Notes: generated from the letters alone by a model not told the origin. A stretch of 64,000 nucleotides of DNA from Aeromonas dhakensis (GCF_000820305.1 NZ_CDBH01000045.1:310001-374000), one strand, 5' to 3'; shown: positions 20,088-32,324, counted from the stretch's first letter. Numbers and translations: made by a program.

Positions 20088-21551
20088 TCAGCGCAGCACC
20101 ACGTTCTGGAAGCCCTGCACCAGGCTGATGACCGGCTGGGGATAGAGACCCAGTGCCACCACCAGCGCGGCGGAGAGCAATACCACCAGACCACCGGAGG
20201 TGATGGCCCAGTCCCCCTTGGCGTCGCGCAGCTGCATGCCGGGCTCGCGCAGGTAGAGGGTGACCATGACCCGCAGATAGTAGTAGAGACCCAGGGCACT
20301 GCCGAGCACGATGGCGCCGGAGAGCCACCACAGCTTGGCATCGACGGTCACCCCGATCAGGTAGAACTTGCCGATGAAGCCGAGCGTCATGGGGATACCG
20401 GCCAGCGAGAGCATCATCACGGTCAGCACGGCAGTCAGGTAGGGGCGACGCCAGAACAGGCCGCGGTAGCTGTGCAGGGAGTCCGCATCCTTGCCGCGAT
20501 AGGGGCTGGACATCATGCTGATGACGCCGAAGGCCCCCAGGCTGGTGAACAGGTACATCAGCAGATAGACGCCTGCCGCTTCCACCGGCATCTGGCCGAG
20601 ACGGCTCGCCACGATCACCGCCAGCAGGTAACCGAAGTGGGAGATGGAGGAGTAACCCATCATCCGTTTGATGTTGGTCTGCAGCAGGGCCAGCAGGTTG
20701 CCGATGACGATGGAGACCACCGCCATGGCGGCCAGCAGCCAGTGGATCATGGGATCCGCGGCGGCGGGCACCGCCAGGTAGAAGCGCAGCAGCACGCAGA
20801 ACACCGCGATCTTGCTGACGGTGGCGAGGAAGGTGGCCACCGGTGCCGGTGCCCCTTCGTACACGTCCGGGGTCCAGAGGTGGAACGGTGCCAGGGAGAG
20901 CTTGAAGGCAAAGCCGACCAGCATCAGACCCAGACCGCCCATCAGCAGCGGGTGGTGGGCCGGGGTGGTGGCCAGGGTCAGCCCCAGATCGCTGAAGCTG
21001 AGGCTGCCGGCCTGGGCATAGAGCAGCGCCATGCCGAACAGCAGGAAGGCAGTGGCGGCGGCGGAGAGCACCATGTACTTGATGCTGGCCTCCAGCGAGT
21101 GGCGCTCGCGATAGGCGTAGCCCACCAGACCGAACATCGGCAGGGTCAGCATCTCGATCCCGATGAACAGGGAGGCGAGGTGACGTGAGCCGGCCAGCAC
21201 CAGGCCACCGGCGGTGGCGATCAGCAGCAGCAGGTAGAACTCTTCCCGGTTGTCCGGATAGCCCTTGAGCCAGGAGCGGCCGAAGGTACAGGTGGCCAGG
21301 GCGCCGATGAGCACCAGGCCCATGTAGAAGACGGCGTAGCCATCGATCTGCAGCAGCGGGGTGACCCCCTGATCGCCTTGCGCCATCACGATGGGCAGGG
21401 AGAAGAGCGCCAGGTTGAGGCCGGCGATGGTGACCACGAAGGCGGTGTCATCGCACCGTTTCCAGGCGATGGCCAGCATCAGGGCCACCATGGCCCCGGT
21501 TGTCAGCAACAGGGGCAGCAGGGCCAGCAGTTGCGAAGCGGTGAAGGTCAT
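20088..21551 (-). CDS. nuoN: NADH-quinone oxidoreductase subunit N
   Basis: Antiporter-like membrane subunit of complex I that pumps protons. The 487 residues form about 14 membrane helices, with charged residues within helices as in the family. It is the last gene of the nuo operon. The start follows GGAGCACTGCA, and the ATG overlaps the stop of a 22-codon relic ORF that is itself a degenerate copy of this gene's first 22 codons. Confidence 0.98.
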   Translation of the reverse strand: MTFTASQLLALLPLLLTTGAMVALMLAIAWKRCDDTAFVVTIAGLNLALFSLPIVMAQGDQGVTPLLQIDGYAVFYMGLVLIGALATCTFGRSWLKGYPDNREEFYLLLLIATAGGLVLAGSRHLASLFIGIEMLTLPMFGLVGYAYRERHSLEASIKYMVLSAAATAFLLFGMALLYAQAGSLSFSDLGLTLATTPAHHPLLMGGLGLMLVGFAFKLSLAPFHLWTPDVYEGAPAPVATFLATVSKIAVFCVLLRFYLAVPAAADPMIHWLLAAMAVVSIVIGNLLALLQTNIKRMMGYSSISHFGYLLAVIVASRLGQMPVEAAGVYLLMYLFTSLGAFGVISMMSSPYRGKDADSLHSYRGLFWRRPYLTAVLTVMMLSLAGIPMTLGFIGKFYLIGVTVDAKLWWLSGAIVLGSALGLYYYLRVMVTLYLREPGMQLRDAKGDWAITSGGLVVLLSAALVVALGLYPQPVISLVQGFQNVVLR

Positions 21552-21616
21552 TGCAGTGCTCCTGTAAGGGACAAGGAAGGCAACAGGGCCAGCGGTTTAA
21601 CAGCGGTCACTCTCAT
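21548..21616 (-). pseudogene. 22-codon relic ORF, duplicated nuoM/nuoN junction
   Basis: The ORF begins with an ATG overlapping the nuoM stop (ATGA) and ends with a TGA overlapping the nuoN ATG (ATGA). Its first 20 residues resemble the NuoN N-terminus: identities at M1, T4, A5, L9-A10-L11-L12-P13, L15 and T18-G19-A20. Its end (GALQ) equals the end of NuoM. The sequence cattgca-tgctcctg occurs at both ends. The simplest reading is a tandem duplication of about 66 bases that has since drifted. Confidence 0.7.
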
Positions 21617-23133
21617 TGCAATGCTCCTGCGAAGGGCAGAGCGTACCAGTGCAGCACGCTCAGCAGGCTGTTGCCCGCGGTGTCGAGCACAGGTTGGGGA
21701 TAGACACCGAGCAGCACCAAAAGACCGGCGATGGTCATCATCATCACCAGCTCGCGGCTGTCGAGCCCCTTGAGGACGCTCTCGTCCTTGGGGGTACCGA
21801 AGCAGGCGCGCTGCAGCATGATGAGGGAGTAGACCGAGGCCAGTACCAGCCCGAAGGTGGCGATGATGGTGAGCACGGGGGCAACCTGGAAGCTGCCGAT
21901 GAGGATCAGGAACTCGCCGACGAAGTTGCCGGTGCCCGGCATCCCCAGAGAGGCGACCGAGAAGAACAGCATCACGCCGGGCAGGTAGCGCAGACGACCC
22001 CACAGCCCGCCCATCAGGCGCAGGTCTCGGGTGTGCAGACGCTCGTAGAGCTGACCGCACAGGATGAAGAGGCCGGCGGCGGAGAGACCGTGGGCGATCA
22101 TCTGTACCACGGCACCCTGCAGGGCCAGCTCGCTGCCCGAATAGATGGCGATCATCACGAAGCCCATGTGGGAGATGCTGGTGTAGGCCACCAGCCGCTT
22201 GATGTCGGTCTGGGCGAACGCCACGATGGCGCCGTAGACGATGCCGATGAGGCCCAGCACCATGGCGTAGGGGGCAAATTCGGCGGATGCCTCGGGGAAG
22301 AGCGGCAAGGCGAAGCGCAGCAGACCGTAGGCGGCGGTTTTGAGCAGGATCCCCGCCAAGTCCACGGAACCCGCGGTCGGTGCCTGGCTGTGGGCATCCG
22401 GCAGCCAGCCGTGCAGCGGCACCAGCGGCATCTTGACCGCGAAGGCGATGAAGAAGCCCAGCATCAGCAGCCACTGCACCCCCTCGCTCATGGGGGTGTT
22501 CAGCAAGTCCTGATAGTTGAAGGTGAACACGCCGGTGGCGGCGTGGTGAGTCAGCACCAGGCCCAGGATGGCGACCAGCATGATGAGGCCGCTGACCTGG
22601 GTGTAGATGAAGAACTTGGTGGCGGCGTTGATCCGGGATTTGCCGTCGGTGACCGAGTGGCCCCACAGCGCAATCAGGAAGTACATGGGCACCAGCATCA
22701 TCTCCCAGAAGAAGAAGAAGAGGAACAGGTCCAGCGCCATGAAGACGCCGAGCACGCCACCCAAAATCCACAGCAGGTTGAGGTGGAAGAAGCCGATGCG
22801 CTGCACGATTTCCTTCCAGGAACAGAGGATGGCCAACACGCCGATGAAGCAGGTGAGGATCACCATCAACAGCGACAAGCCATCCACCGCCAGGTGCAGT
22901 GAGATGCCGAAGCGGGGGATCCAGGGCAGTTGCAGTTCGGCGGCCCAGACGGGCACGCCGCCCTGGGCTGCCAGGGTGAAGTCGCCGCTCCACCAGATGG
23001 CGCAGGAGAGCAGCAGGCAGGCGCTCATCGACAGCAGGGCGACCCAGCGTACGAAGTACTCGCCGAATCGCTCGGTCTGCCAACAGAGCAGACCGCCGAT
23101 GAAGGGTATTAACAAGATCCAGAGTAAGGTCAC
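21613..23133 (-). CDS. nuoM: NADH-quinone oxidoreductase subunit M
   Basis: Antiporter-like proton-pumping subunit of complex I, 506 residues with about 14 membrane helices and the conserved loop motif [19 protein letters not shown]. Translation starts at GTG 23133. Its stop overlaps the ATG of a relic ORF that separates it from nuoN by 61 bases. Confidence 0.98.
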   Translation of the reverse strand: MTLLWILLIPFIGGLLCWQTERFGEYFVRWVALLSMSACLLLSCAIWWSGDFTLAAQGGVPVWAAELQLPWIPRFGISLHLAVDGLSLLMVILTCFIGVLAILCSWKEIVQRIGFFHLNLLWILGGVLGVFMALDLFLFFFFWEMMLVPMYFLIALWGHSVTDGKSRINAATKFFIYTQVSGLIMLVAILGLVLTHHAATGVFTFNYQDLLNTPMSEGVQWLLMLGFFIAFAVKMPLVPLHGWLPDAHSQAPTAGSVDLAGILLKTAAYGLLRFALPLFPEASAEFAPYAMVLGLIGIVYGAIVAFAQTDIKRLVAYTSISHMGFVMIAIYSGSELALQGAVVQMIAHGLSAAGLFILCGQLYERLHTRDLRLMGGLWGRLRYLPGVMLFFSVASLGMPGTGNFVGEFLILIGSFQVAPVLTIIATFGLVLASVYSLIMLQRACFGTPKDESVLKGLDSRELVMMMTIAGLLVLLGVYPQPVLDTAGNSLLSVLHWYALPFAGALQ

Positions 23134-23211
23134 GATATCAGCTCTCGTCTATGTTCTAGTCACTGTGCAGGCCCGTGGGCTTGCTGCGAGTTCAGGGGCT
23201 GCATCACGGGA

Positions 23212-25059
23212 TCAGCCGAGCAGCAGCAGGGCCAGGATCAGGGCGGCGCCCATCCCCATGGAGGCTGCATACCAGCGCAACTTGCCGGAAACGGTCCAGG
23301 CCAGCAGCTGGTGGCCGCTCTGGGCCAGCCAGGCCGGCAGGTTCATCATCCAGTCCAGCGGATCCTTGCCGAGCAACCGGGTCGCCAGCAGATACGGTTT
23401 GACCCACAGCTGATCGTAAAGCCAGTCAAAGCCCCAGGCATTGAACCAGAGAGTGCTGAGCAACTTGCCCGGCGCGCTGTTGGCTATGCTGCTGGCCAGG
23501 CGGCGCTCACCCAGGAACAGGAAGGCAGCCAGGGCGATACCGGCGATGGCGATGACGGCGGAGGTGATCTCCAACGCGTGGCGCCCCTCTTCGATGTGAT
23601 CCCCCGGACCCGCCGGCAGTACCCCCGCCAGCGGCGGCACGATCAGGGCGCCGATGCCGGTGGAGAGCACCAGCAGCACCAGCAGCGGCAGCTGGTGGGC
23701 CAGACCGTGACCGGCGTGAGCCTCGGTCTTCGCCTCGCCGTGGAAGGCGATGAAGATGAGGCGGAAGGTGTAGAGGGAGGTGAGGAAGGCACCGCCAAGG
23801 CCAGCCCACAGCAGGGCGCTCTGGCCGCTGGCCTGCACCTGCCACAGGATGGCGTCTTTACTGTAGAAACCGGCGGTCACCAGCGGCAGCGCGGCCAAGG
23901 CCGAGCCCCCTACCAGGAAGCAGGCATAGACCAGCGGCAGGCTCTTGCGCAAGCCCCCCATCTTGAAGATGTTCTGCTCGTGGTGGGTGGCGACGATCAC
24001 GGCACCGGCGGAGAGGAACAAGAGCGCCTTGAAGAAGGCGTGGGTCATCAGGTGGAAGATGGCCCCTTCCCAGGCACCAACGCCGAGGGCCAGGAACATG
24101 TAGCCAATCTGGCTCATGGTGGAGTAGGCCAGGATCCGCTTGATGTCGGTTTGCACCAGGGCCGCAAAGCCCGCCAGCACTAGCGTGATGGCACCGACCA
24201 GCGCCACCAGATGCAGGATCTCGGGGGCCAGCAGGAACAGACCGTGGGTGCGGGCAATCAGGTATACACCAGCGGTCACCATGGTGGCCGCGTGGATCAG
24301 TGCCGAGACCGGGGTCGGGCCCGCCATGGCATCCGCCAGCCAGGTCTGCAGCGGCAGCTGGGCCGATTTGCCGACGGCGCCGCCGAGCAACATCAGGCAG
24401 GCCAGCGACAGGGCGGGGGAGCCTTCGGCAAACAGGGTGGGGGCACGCACCAGCAGCTCATGGATGTTGAGGGTGCCGAGCTCGCGATAGAGGATGAACA
24501 GGCCGATGGCGAGGAAGACATCGCCGACCCGGGTCACCACGAACGCCTTGAGGGCGGCGGCGCCGTTATTGCGATCCTTGTAGTAGAAGCCGATCAGCAG
24601 GTAGCTGCACAGACCCACACCTTCCCAGCCCAGATACACGAACAGCAGGTCATCGGCCAGCACCAGGAACAGCATGCTGGCGATGAAGAGGTTGGTGTAG
24701 GTGAAGAAGCGCGAATAGCCCTCTTCCCCGCGCATGTACCAGGAGGCGAACAGGTGGATGAAGAAGCCCACCCCGGTGACCACGCCGAGCATGGTCAGCG
24801 ACAGGCCGTCCAGTGCCAGGCGGAAGCTGGGGCTGAAGCTGCCCACCGAGATCCACTGCCACAGGGTCTGGGTATAGACGCCGCCTGCCGGCATGGTGTT
24901 GAGAAAATCGATGCCGACCCACAGGGTAGTGAGGGCCGACAACCCTATGCTGCCGACGCCGATGAGCGCCGAGGTGCGCTCGCCGAAACGACCGAGGGAG
25001 AAGGCCAGCACCAGCCATCCCAGCAGCGGAAACAGAAAAGTCAGGTATAGGAGGCTCAT
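23212..25059 (-). CDS. nuoL: NADH-quinone oxidoreductase subunit L
   Basis: Largest antiporter-like subunit of complex I, at the distal end of the membrane arm. The 615 residues show the Proton_antipo N domain, the motif [20 protein letters not shown], and the long amphipathic lateral helix region near the C-terminus. Its ATG overlaps the nuoK stop by four bases. Confidence 0.98.
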   Translation of the reverse strand: MSLLYLTFLFPLLGWLVLAFSLGRFGERTSALIGVGSIGLSALTTLWVGIDFLNTMPAGGVYTQTLWQWISVGSFSPSFRLALDGLSLTMLGVVTGVGFFIHLFASWYMRGEEGYSRFFTYTNLFIASMLFLVLADDLLFVYLGWEGVGLCSYLLIGFYYKDRNNGAAALKAFVVTRVGDVFLAIGLFILYRELGTLNIHELLVRAPTLFAEGSPALSLACLMLLGGAVGKSAQLPLQTWLADAMAGPTPVSALIHAATMVTAGVYLIARTHGLFLLAPEILHLVALVGAITLVLAGFAALVQTDIKRILAYSTMSQIGYMFLALGVGAWEGAIFHLMTHAFFKALLFLSAGAVIVATHHEQNIFKMGGLRKSLPLVYACFLVGGSALAALPLVTAGFYSKDAILWQVQASGQSALLWAGLGGAFLTSLYTFRLIFIAFHGEAKTEAHAGHGLAHQLPLLVLLVLSTGIGALIVPPLAGVLPAGPGDHIEEGRHALEITSAVIAIAGIALAAFLFLGERRLASSIANSAPGKLLSTLWFNAWGFDWLYDQLWVKPYLLATRLLGKDPLDWMMNLPAWLAQSGHQLLAWTVSGKLRWYAASMGMGAALILALLLLG

Positions 25060-25364
25060 CCGCGCATCTCGCTCACAGTGTCCACGTTGAGGGTGTGGTA
25101 ACGACGATAGAGCAGCAGTAACAGGGCGAGGCCGATACTGGCCTCCGCTGCCGCCAGAGAAATCACCAGTATGTACATGATCTGGCCATCAGCCTGGGCC
25201 CAGCGGCTGCCAGCCACCACGAATGCCAGTGCCGAGGCGTTCATCATGATCTCGATACTCATGAGGATAAACAGCAAGTTGCGGCGGATCAGCAGGCCGC
25301 ACAAGCCGATGCAGAACAGCACGGCGGCGAGCAGCAGTCCGTGCTCCATGGGGATGCCATTCAT
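25056..25364 (-). CDS. nuoK: NADH-quinone oxidoreductase subunit K
   Basis: Small three-helix membrane subunit of complex I (102 residues), homologous to MrpC, with the conserved glutamate in helix 2 (MSIEIMMNA). The ribosome-binding site AAGGAGG is strong. An inner ATG (MEHGLL) also gives a plausible start. Four-base overlaps join it to nuoJ and nuoL. Confidence 0.97.
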   Translation of the reverse strand: MNGIPMEHGLLLAAVLFCIGLCGLLIRRNLLFILMSIEIMMNASALAFVVAGSRWAQADGQIMYILVISLAAAEASIGLALLLLLYRRYHTLNVDTVSEMRG

Positions 25365-25912
25365 TGCTGACCTCCTTCTTGTGATGGACGGGCCGGGGTG
25401 CGGGGCACCGAGAGTACCTCACCGCTCTTGTCTTCACGGCCAAGGTGATAGGCGGTCACCAGACCGGCCAGCAGCAGGATGGAGGCAAGCTCCACCGCCA
25501 GCACGTAAGGGCCGAACAGGGCGATGCCGACCGCTTTGGCACTGACGTCGGTCAGACCGAGTTCACCGCCGGTGACCCCGAGAATGCCGTAGGCCAGAAA
25601 GCCCAGCAGAATGAGCGAGAGCAGGCCCGGGCCCACCCAGGTGGTGGGAGTGAGCCAGTGCTTCTCCTGATCCTGGGCCGAGCCCAGGTTCAGCATCATC
25701 ACCACGAACACGAACAGCACCATGATGGCGCCTGCGTAGACGATCACCTGCAGGGCGCCCGCGAAGGCGGCGCCCAGGCAGAAGAAGATCATGGCCACGG
25801 CGATGAGGGAGATGATGAGATTGAGCAGCGCGTGCATCGGATTGCTGGTGCTGATCACCCGCAGCGTGCTGTAAATGGCGACCAGGGCCGCGGCATAGAA
25901 TGCCAGTTCCAT
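25361..25912 (-). CDS. nuoJ: NADH-quinone oxidoreductase subunit J
   Basis: Five-helix membrane subunit of complex I. ATG 25912 gives 183 residues starting MELAFY and follows GAGGAGTCAATC; the frame is open to 25972 inside nuoI but without similarity. It starts ten bases after nuoI. Confidence 0.97.
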   Translation of the reverse strand: MELAFYAAALVAIYSTLRVISTSNPMHALLNLIISLIAVAMIFFCLGAAFAGALQVIVYAGAIMVLFVFVVMMLNLGSAQDQEKHWLTPTTWVGPGLLSLILLGFLAYGILGVTGGELGLTDVSAKAVGIALFGPYVLAVELASILLLAGLVTAYHLGREDKSGEVLSVPRTPARPSQEGGQQ

Positions 25913-25922
25913 GATTGACTCC

Positions 25923-26465
25923 TCAGGGCAGCAGGCTCTTGACATCGATGGGCTTGGCTTCGTTTTCGGCATCCCCTTTCGGCTTGCCGTCGATGGCCAT
26001 CCCGCTCATGCGATAGAAGTTGTAGTCCGGGTACTTGCCGGGGCCGCTGATCAGCAGATCTTCCTTCTCGTACACCAGATCCTGTCGGCGGTACTCGCCC
26101 ATCTCGAAATCCGGCGTCAGCTGGATGGCGGTGGTGGGGCAGGCCTCTTCGCACAGGCCGCAGAAGATGCAGCGGGAGAAGTTGATGCGAAAGAACTCCG
26201 GATACCAGCGACCATCTTCCCGTTCGGATTTTTGCAGCGAGATGCAGCCGACCGGGCAGGCCACCGCACACAGGTTGCAGGCCACGCAGCGCTCGTCGCC
26301 GTCCGGATCGCGGGTCAGCACGATGCGGCCGCGATAGCGGGGGGCCGCATAGACGGCCTGCTCCGGGTAGTTGAGGGTCTCGCGGGGGCGCCAGGCATGG
26401 GAGAACACCATGCCGAGGCTGCGTAACTGGGTGCCGACACCCTTGATGATGTTAATAATTTTCAT
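25923..26465 (-). CDS. nuoI: NADH-quinone oxidoreductase subunit I
   Basis: Ferredoxin-like subunit that carries two [4Fe-4S] clusters (N6a, N6b) between NuoG and NuoB. Both motifs are intact: [15 protein letters not shown] and [14 protein letters not shown]. Length is 180 residues, as in E. coli. Its ribosome-binding site, GAGG in a GTGAGGCACGACT context, lies in a duplicated copy of the nuoH end. Confidence 0.98.
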   Translation of the reverse strand: MKIINIIKGVGTQLRSLGMVFSHAWRPRETLNYPEQAVYAAPRYRGRIVLTRDPDGDERCVACNLCAVACPVGCISLQKSEREDGRWYPEFFRINFSRCIFCGLCEEACPTTAIQLTPDFEMGEYRRQDLVYEKEDLLISGPGKYPDYNFYRMSGMAIDGKPKGDAENEAKPIDVKSLLP

Positions 26466-26586
26466 AGTCGTGCCTCACTGCACATTCATCAGCACCACAG
26501 CCCATACCGGCTGCATCCCGTGCGGGATACAGGGCGGCGGGCAAGCAGACGTTCCAGCCAAACGGCATCACAATTTTTCTGTCCAT
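26452..26586 (-). pseudogene. 44-codon ORF from a duplicated nuoH 3' end
   Basis: The 128-base nuoH-nuoI gap holds a degenerate second copy (26472-26571) of the last 93 bases of nuoH (26591-26683). Both ends of the copy are nearly identical to nuoH; the middle has diverged and frame is lost there. The copy opens a 44-codon ORF whose early residues FGWNVCLP match FGWKVCLP of NuoH. It starts after TGAGGCCCCG and ends 14 bases inside nuoI, so it could relay ribosomes. I regard it as a relic. Confidence 0.65.
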
Positions 26587-26683
26587 CGGGGCCTCACTGC
26601 GCATTCATCAGCACCACGGCGCCGGTGACCAGCATGTTGAGCAGGGTCAGCGGCAGGCAGACTTTCCAGCCAAACGACATCAC
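26472..26683. repeat. degenerate tandem repeat of the nuoH 3' end
   Basis: Copy 1 is 26472-26571 and copy 2 (the true nuoH end) is 26591-26683. Left block gcctcactgc-cattcatca and right block ttccagccaaacg-catcac are shared with single substitutions. Copy 1 contains a private hairpin ATCCCG-TG-CGGGAT in the divergent centre. Confidence 0.8.
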
Positions 26684-27562
26684 CTGGTCAAAGCGCGGGC
26701 GGGGCAGGGAGGCCCGCAGCAGAATGAAGAACACCATGAAGCAGGCGGTCTTCAGGGCAAACCAGATGAAAGGCGGCAGCCAGGGGCCGTGCCAGCCACC
26801 GAAGAACAGGGTCACGATGAGCGAAGAGACCAGCACGATGCCGATGTACTCGCCCACGAAGAAGAGACCCCATTTCATGCCCGCATACTCGATGTGATAA
26901 CCGTCGGCGAGCTCCTGCTCGGCTTCCGGCTGGTCAAACGGATGGCGGTGGGTGACGGCGACGCCGGCAAACAGGAAGGTGATGAAGCCCAGGAACTGGG
27001 GGATGATGTTCCACAGTCCTGCCTGGGCTTCCACGATATCCCGCAGGTTGAAGCTGCCGGTCTGGATGACGATGCCCATCAAGGAGAGGCCAAGAAACAC
27101 CTCGTAGGAGAGGGTCTGGGCCGAGGCGCGCAGGCTGCCGAGCAAGGAGTACTTGTTGTTGCTCGACCAGCCGGCGAACAGCACGGCATAGACTGCCAGC
27201 CCCGCGATGGCCAGGATGTAGAGCAGTCCCACGTTGAGATCGGCCACGCCCCAGGTGGGGGTGATCGGCACCACCGCAAACGCCAGAATGAAGGCGGTAA
27301 AGGCGATGATGGGGGCCAGCACGAAGATCCGGCGATCGGCGAAGGGCGGGATCCAGTCCTCTTTGAAGAACATCTTGATCATGTCGGCCGCCAGCTGCAG
27401 CAGGCCGAAGGGGCCTACCCGGTTGGGGCCGTAACGATCCTGCCACAGCGCCAGCAAACGGCGCTCGATGAAGCTCATGAAGGCGCCGGCCCCCACGATC
27501 CCCACCAGCACGATCAATGCTTTGCCGATTTCCAGCAACAGATCGATCAGAGAGTCGCTCAT
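26594..27562 (-). CDS. nuoH: NADH-quinone oxidoreductase subunit H
   Basis: Membrane subunit at the join of the two arms, forming part of the quinone chamber. The 322 residues carry about eight helices and the conserved [19 protein letters not shown] loop. The start overlaps the nuoG stop by four bases. A decayed copy of its last 93 bases lies directly downstream. Confidence 0.98.
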   Translation of the reverse strand: MSDSLIDLLLEIGKALIVLVGIVGAGAFMSFIERRLLALWQDRYGPNRVGPFGLLQLAADMIKMFFKEDWIPPFADRRIFVLAPIIAFTAFILAFAVVPITPTWGVADLNVGLLYILAIAGLAVYAVLFAGWSSNNKYSLLGSLRASAQTLSYEVFLGLSLMGIVIQTGSFNLRDIVEAQAGLWNIIPQFLGFITFLFAGVAVTHRHPFDQPEAEQELADGYHIEYAGMKWGLFFVGEYIGIVLVSSLIVTLFFGGWHGPWLPPFIWFALKTACFMVFFILLRASLPRPRFDQVMSFGWKVCLPLTLLNMLVTGAVVLMNAQ

Positions 27563-30288
27563 GCGATGGCCTCCTGCAGGTTGGCGAGATATTGCTGGTG
27601 CAGGGCGGTCGGCAGACCGTTGACACCAAGCGGCAGACCCACCAGACCGGCAGCCAGATGCTCGCTCAGACGCAGGGTCAACCTCCAGTGGTGGCCACCC
27701 CAGGAGAAGGCGACCTGGCTGCCGGCATTAAGGGAGAGACGGTTGGCGTCGGCCGGGTTCAGCACCAGTACGGGCTCGCTCATGCGGGCCTGGATGACCG
27801 GGCTTCTGGCAGAGAGCTCTTCGCCGCCAAACAGCTGGTCATAGCTCACCACCTGCAGCGCCTCTTTGGCGCTGAACGGGGCGGGAATGGTGTCGAACCA
27901 GCCGAGGCTCTCCTCGCCCGCTTCCAGCAGACGGCGACCGGGATCCCCGGCGCGCAGGTTGCCACCCACCTCGTCCTGGAACTTGTTCCAGGCGGACGGG
28001 GAGTTCCAGCCCGGCGCCCAGGCGAACGGCACCTGTTGCAGCGGCTGGCGGGCACCGGCGTAGCCTTCCATGGAGAAGTTGAAGGGTGAGTCGGGGTCCT
28101 GGGCGACTCTGGGCTCGCTCACGTTCTGATCCGCCAGCATGGAGGTGCGGCCACTGTAGCGGTGCGGCTCGCGGGCGAGCTTCATGCCGCGGATGCGCAG
28201 ACCGGCGTTGGGCGCGGCCTCGCGCATGCTGGTCAGCAGCGGGGCGCTGGCGGCGCAGGCACTGCTCACCTCGTCGAAGGTGTTCCAGCGCAGCGGTTTG
28301 CGATCCAGTGCCCCTTGCAGGGCGGCCAGCCAGCGCCAGCTCTCGCGCACCTGGATGTCGGCGTCGTAGAAGGCGGGGGCATAAACCTGGAAGAAGCGCT
28401 GGGCGCGGCCTTCCATGTTGATGAGGGTACCGTCTGCCTCGGCGAAACTGGCGGCAGGCAGCACCAGGTCCGCCTTCTGGGCGGTGCCGGTGTCCTGATG
28501 GTCGACCACCAGCAGGTGCTGCAGACGGTCGATGGCGGCATCGACGCGGCTGCGCGGTGCGCGGCGGTAGAGATCGTTCTCGAGCATCACCAGCGCGAGC
28601 TTCTCTTCTCTTTCGATACGCTCGAGGGCGGCTTCCAGCGGGGCGGCATTGCCGGCCAGCATGGCCAGCCCCAGGCTGTTGGTCTCCTGGGCGACCAGGG
28701 CGAGCTCCACGGCCTGGCCACGGCCCTTGAGGGCGCGGGCGATGTTACTGGCCGCCTCAAGCAGCGCCTGGCTGCGGGCACCGGTGCCGGCGATGATGAG
28801 CGGCTTCCTGGCGTTGCCGAGCAGCGCGGCCCAGCTGGCGGCCAGGGCCTGCTGTTCGGGGGCGAGATCGGTCAGGGCAGGGGCGCTGCCATCAAGAAGA
28901 TGGGCGATGGCGAAGCCCAGGCGCGCCTGATCCGCGTGGGGGGCGTGCAGGGTGCCGCTCGCCACGTCGTCCAGTCGGGTGGTGTCGAGACTGGTGATCA
29001 GCAGCGGGTAGCGCTCGTTCTGGGCCAGGGTCTGCACCGCGGCGACCTGCCACAGATCCACCTTCAACTTGCGGGCGATTTCACGGCCCTTGCCCTTGAC
29101 TGCCTGACGCAGGGCCAGAGCGATGCGGGCGGCGGTCTGGGTGACATCTTCGCCGAGCACCAACACGGCATCGGCCTCTTCCATGTCACGCAGGCTGGGG
29201 GTGCGTACGCCGCCGTGCTGCAGGATCTGCAGCATCTTCTGCAGGCACTCCCATTCGCTTTGCTCGACGCCGCTGTAGAAGTTGGCGGCGCCCACCAGTT
29301 CGCGCAGGGCGAAGTTGCTCTCAAGCGATGCCCGGGGGGAGCCGATGCCGATGACGCCACTGGCGGTGCGCAGGGCATCGGCGGCCCGGTTCAGGGCACC
29401 GTCCACCGTGATGGCCAGCCTGTCACTGCCATCCTGCAGCAGGGGCTGGCGCGGGCGGTCGGTCAGATTGACGTGGCCGTAGCCGAAGCGGCCGCGGTCG
29501 CACAGGAAGTAGTGGTTCAGGGCGCCGTGATAGCGGTTCTCGATGCGGCGCAGCTCGCCATAACGCTCACCCGGGCTGATGTTGCAGCCGACCGAGCACC
29601 CCTGGCAGATGCTGGGGGCGAACTGCATGTCCCACTTGCGGTTGTAGCGCTCGGAGTGGGTCTTGTCGGTGAAGACGCCGGTGGGGCAGACCTCCACCAG
29701 GTTGCCGGAGAACTCGCTCTCCAGGGTGCCATCCTCGACCCGGCCAAAGTAGACGTTGTCGTGGGCGCCGTAGACCCCGAGATCCTCGCCGCCGGCGTAA
29801 TCCTTGTAGTAACGGACGCAGCGATAGCAGGCGATGCAGCGGTTCATCTCGTGGTTGATGAAGGGGCCCAGATCCTGATTCTGGTGGGTGCGTTTGGTGA
29901 AGCGGTAGCGCCGGCTGTTGTGGCCGGTCATCACCGTCATGTCCTGCAGGTGGCAGGCGCCACCCTCTTCGCACACCGGGCAGTCGTGGGGATGGTTGGT
30001 CATCTGCCACTCCACTACCGTCTTGCGAAACTCCTTCGCCTCCTCATCCTCGATGGAGATATAGGTGCCATCGGTGGAGGGGGTCATGCAGGACATGACC
30101 AGGCGGCCGCGCTTGTCGTCGGCATTCTGATACTGCTTCACCGCACACTGGCGGCAGGCGCCGACGCTACCGAGCGCCGGGTGCCAGCAAAAATAGGGGA
30201 CGTCCAGCCCAAGGGAGAGACAGGCTTGCAGCAGGTTATCTGCCCCGTCTACCTCGAACTCTTTACCGTCTACATGAATGGTGGCCAT
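27559..30288 (-). CDS. nuoG: NADH-quinone oxidoreductase subunit G
   Basis: Iron-sulfur subunit of the peripheral arm. The 909 residues begin with a [2Fe-2S] ferredoxin domain (cysteines in YFCWHP and GACRQC), then a His-Cys region ([12 protein letters not shown]) and a [4Fe-4S] pair (CIACYRC), then the extra N7-type cluster motif CQGCSVGC. A molybdopterin-oxidoreductase-like domain fills the rest. Length agrees with E. coli NuoG. Confidence 0.98.
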   Translation of the reverse strand: MATIHVDGKEFEVDGADNLLQACLSLGLDVPYFCWHPALGSVGACRQCAVKQYQNADDKRGRLVMSCMTPSTDGTYISIEDEEAKEFRKTVVEWQMTNHPHDCPVCEEGGACHLQDMTVMTGHNSRRYRFTKRTHQNQDLGPFINHEMNRCIACYRCVRYYKDYAGGEDLGVYGAHDNVYFGRVEDGTLESEFSGNLVEVCPTGVFTDKTHSERYNRKWDMQFAPSICQGCSVGCNISPGERYGELRRIENRYHGALNHYFLCDRGRFGYGHVNLTDRPRQPLLQDGSDRLAITVDGALNRAADALRTASGVIGIGSPRASLESNFALRELVGAANFYSGVEQSEWECLQKMLQILQHGGVRTPSLRDMEEADAVLVLGEDVTQTAARIALALRQAVKGKGREIARKLKVDLWQVAAVQTLAQNERYPLLITSLDTTRLDDVASGTLHAPHADQARLGFAIAHLLDGSAPALTDLAPEQQALAASWAALLGNARKPLIIAGTGARSQALLEAASNIARALKGRGQAVELALVAQETNSLGLAMLAGNAAPLEAALERIEREEKLALVMLENDLYRRAPRSRVDAAIDRLQHLLVVDHQDTGTAQKADLVLPAASFAEADGTLINMEGRAQRFFQVYAPAFYDADIQVRESWRWLAALQGALDRKPLRWNTFDEVSSACAASAPLLTSMREAAPNAGLRIRGMKLAREPHRYSGRTSMLADQNVSEPRVAQDPDSPFNFSMEGYAGARQPLQQVPFAWAPGWNSPSAWNKFQDEVGGNLRAGDPGRRLLEAGEESLGWFDTIPAPFSAKEALQVVSYDQLFGGEELSARSPVIQARMSEPVLVLNPADANRLSLNAGSQVAFSWGGHHWRLTLRLSEHLAAGLVGLPLGVNGLPTALHQQYLANLQEAIA

Positions 30289-30356
30289 ACAACTTCCCTG
30301 ACTTCAATGAGATAAATTCTGTGGCTCGCGCCGGTTCAGCGGGCGCACTGTGCGCC

Positions 30357-31724
30357 TTACCAGCGCTCGCCCAGCAGGTTGGGCTGGATACCCTTGAGCT
30401 GCTTGTGGCTATCCTGCGGCGCCCTGACGCCGGCCTCGAATTCGGAGCGGAAATACTTCATCGCACTGCCCAGCGGCTCGATGGCGCCAGGGGCATGGGC
30501 GCAGAAGGTCTTGCCCGGGCCGAGGAAGCTGACCAGCTGCTCCAGGGTGGCGAGATCCCCAGGCTGACCCTCGCCTCGCTCCAGCGCGCGCAGCAGCTTG
30601 ACGCTCCAGGGCAGGCCGTCGCGGCAGGGAGTGCACCAGCCGCAGGACTCGCGGGCGAAGAACTCTTCCATGTTGCGCAGCAGGGAGACCATGTTGATGC
30701 TGTCATCCACCGCCATGGCAAGGCCCGTGCCCATCCGGGTGCCAACCTTGCCGATGCCGCCGGCATACATCTGGGCATCCAGGTGTTCGGGCAGCAGGAA
30801 GCCGGTACCGGCCCCGCCCGGTTGCCAGGCTTTCAGGCGATAGCCGGGCTTCATGCCGCCGGCGTAGTTCTCGAACAGCTCGCGGGCGGTGATGCCAAAC
30901 GGCAGCTCCCACAGGCCGGGGTTGTTGACCTTGCCGGAGAAGCCCATCAGCTTGGTGCCGTGATCTTCCGAACCCGGCAGCGCCAGCCCCTGATACCAGG
31001 CCACACCGTTGCCGATGATGGCGGGGACGTTGCACAGGGTCTCGACGTTGTTGACGCAGGTCGGCTTGCCCCAGACGCCGGAAACAGCGGGGAAGGGGGG
31101 TTTGGCGCGCGGGTTGGCGCGCCGCCCTTCCAGGGAGTTGATGAGCGCCGTCTCTTCGCCGCAGATGTAACGGCCGGCGCCGGTGTGGACGAACAGCTCG
31201 AAGTCAAAGCCCGAGCCCAGGATGTTCTTGCCAAGGAGCCCGGCGGCCTTGGCCTCTTCTACCGCCCGGCGCAGGTTGGTGGCGGCATCGACGTACTCGC
31301 CGCGCAGGAAGATGTAGCCACGGTAGGCCTTGAGAGCCTTGGCCGAGATGATCATCCCCTCGATCAGCAGGTGAGGCAGTTGCTCCATCAACAGCCGATC
31401 CTTGTAGGTGTTCGGCTCCATCTCGTCGGCGTTGCAGAGCAGGTAACGGATGTTCATGCTCTCGTCTTTGGGCATCAGGCCCCACTTCACGCCGGTGGAG
31501 AAGCCGGCGCCGCCGCGGCCCTTGAGGCCGGCATCCTTGACGGTGCCGACGATTTCATCAGGGCTCATATGGCCCAGCGCCTTGCGGGCCGCATCGTAAC
31601 CCTGCTTGCTCTGGTATTCATCCAGCCAGACCGGCTGGCCGTCGTCGCGCAGCCGCCAGGTGAGGGGATGGGTCTCGGCGGCGCGGGCGATGCGGTTGGC
31701 GGTACCAAGGGATGCCAGACTCAT
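30357..31724 (-). CDS. nuoF: NADH-quinone oxidoreductase subunit F
   Basis: Binds NADH and FMN and holds cluster N3. The 455 residues show the FMN/NADH loop [22 protein letters not shown], and the C-terminal [4Fe-4S] motif [10 protein letters not shown] with a further Cys about 40 residues later. Start overlaps the nuoE stop by four bases. Confidence 0.98.
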   Translation of the reverse strand: MSLASLGTANRIARAAETHPLTWRLRDDGQPVWLDEYQSKQGYDAARKALGHMSPDEIVGTVKDAGLKGRGGAGFSTGVKWGLMPKDESMNIRYLLCNADEMEPNTYKDRLLMEQLPHLLIEGMIISAKALKAYRGYIFLRGEYVDAATNLRRAVEEAKAAGLLGKNILGSGFDFELFVHTGAGRYICGEETALINSLEGRRANPRAKPPFPAVSGVWGKPTCVNNVETLCNVPAIIGNGVAWYQGLALPGSEDHGTKLMGFSGKVNNPGLWELPFGITARELFENYAGGMKPGYRLKAWQPGGAGTGFLLPEHLDAQMYAGGIGKVGTRMGTGLAMAVDDSINMVSLLRNMEEFFARESCGWCTPCRDGLPWSVKLLRALERGEGQPGDLATLEQLVSFLGPGKTFCAHAPGAIEPLGSAMKYFRSEFEAGVRAPQDSHKQLKGIQPNLLGERW

Positions 31725-32263
31725 GGGTAAGCCTCCAGGGTCTTGAGCAGGCTGACGGCGTCGAGCCCACCGTAGGTGTCATCGTCGATCATCAGCGCCG
31801 GCCCCTTGTCGCAGTTGCCGAGGCAGCAGACCGGCAGCAGGGTGAAGCGGCCGTCGGCGGAGGTCTGGCCGGGGGCCAGGTTCATCACCTCTTTCAGGCC
31901 GGCCAGCAGTTGCTCATGGCCGTTGATGTAGCAGACCATGCTGTCGCAGACGCGGATGATGTGGCGACCGACCGGCTGGCGGAAGATCTGGCTGTAGAAG
32001 GTGGCGACCCCCTCCACGTCGCTGGCGGGGATACCGAGCTCGGCGGCGATGGCGTGGATGGCACCGTCAGGAACCCAGCCGCGGGCCTGCTGCACTATCT
32101 TGAGCGCTTCGATACTGGCGGCACGGGGATCTTCATAGTGGTGTTTCTCATGCTCGATGGCATCGCGTTCTGCCTGGCTCAGGACGAAATCGTTCCCCTT
32201 GCCCTGGCATGAACTCTGTCCCTGCGGGGACGGATTGTGTTGGCACTGACATTGCTGGCTCAT
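31721..32263 (-). CDS. nuoE: NADH-quinone oxidoreductase subunit E
   Basis: Thioredoxin-like [2Fe-2S] subunit (cluster N1a). Ligand cysteines are in RVCDSMVC and PVCCLGNC. At 180 residues it is slightly longer than E. coli NuoE owing to a polar, Cys- and Gln-rich N-terminus that contains CQCQHN and GQSSCQGKG. That N-terminus is not part of the fold. Confidence 0.97.
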   Translation of the reverse strand: MSQQCQCQHNPSPQGQSSCQGKGNDFVLSQAERDAIEHEKHHYEDPRAASIEALKIVQQARGWVPDGAIHAIAAELGIPASDVEGVATFYSQIFRQPVGRHIIRVCDSMVCYINGHEQLLAGLKEVMNLAPGQTSADGRFTLLPVCCLGNCDKGPALMIDDDTYGGLDAVSLLKTLEAYP

Positions 32264-32324
32264 GGCATAACCTTTTGTGGCTTGTTCTTGTTGTCGTGTA
32301 ACGGCGCTTGGTAACAGCCGTTAC

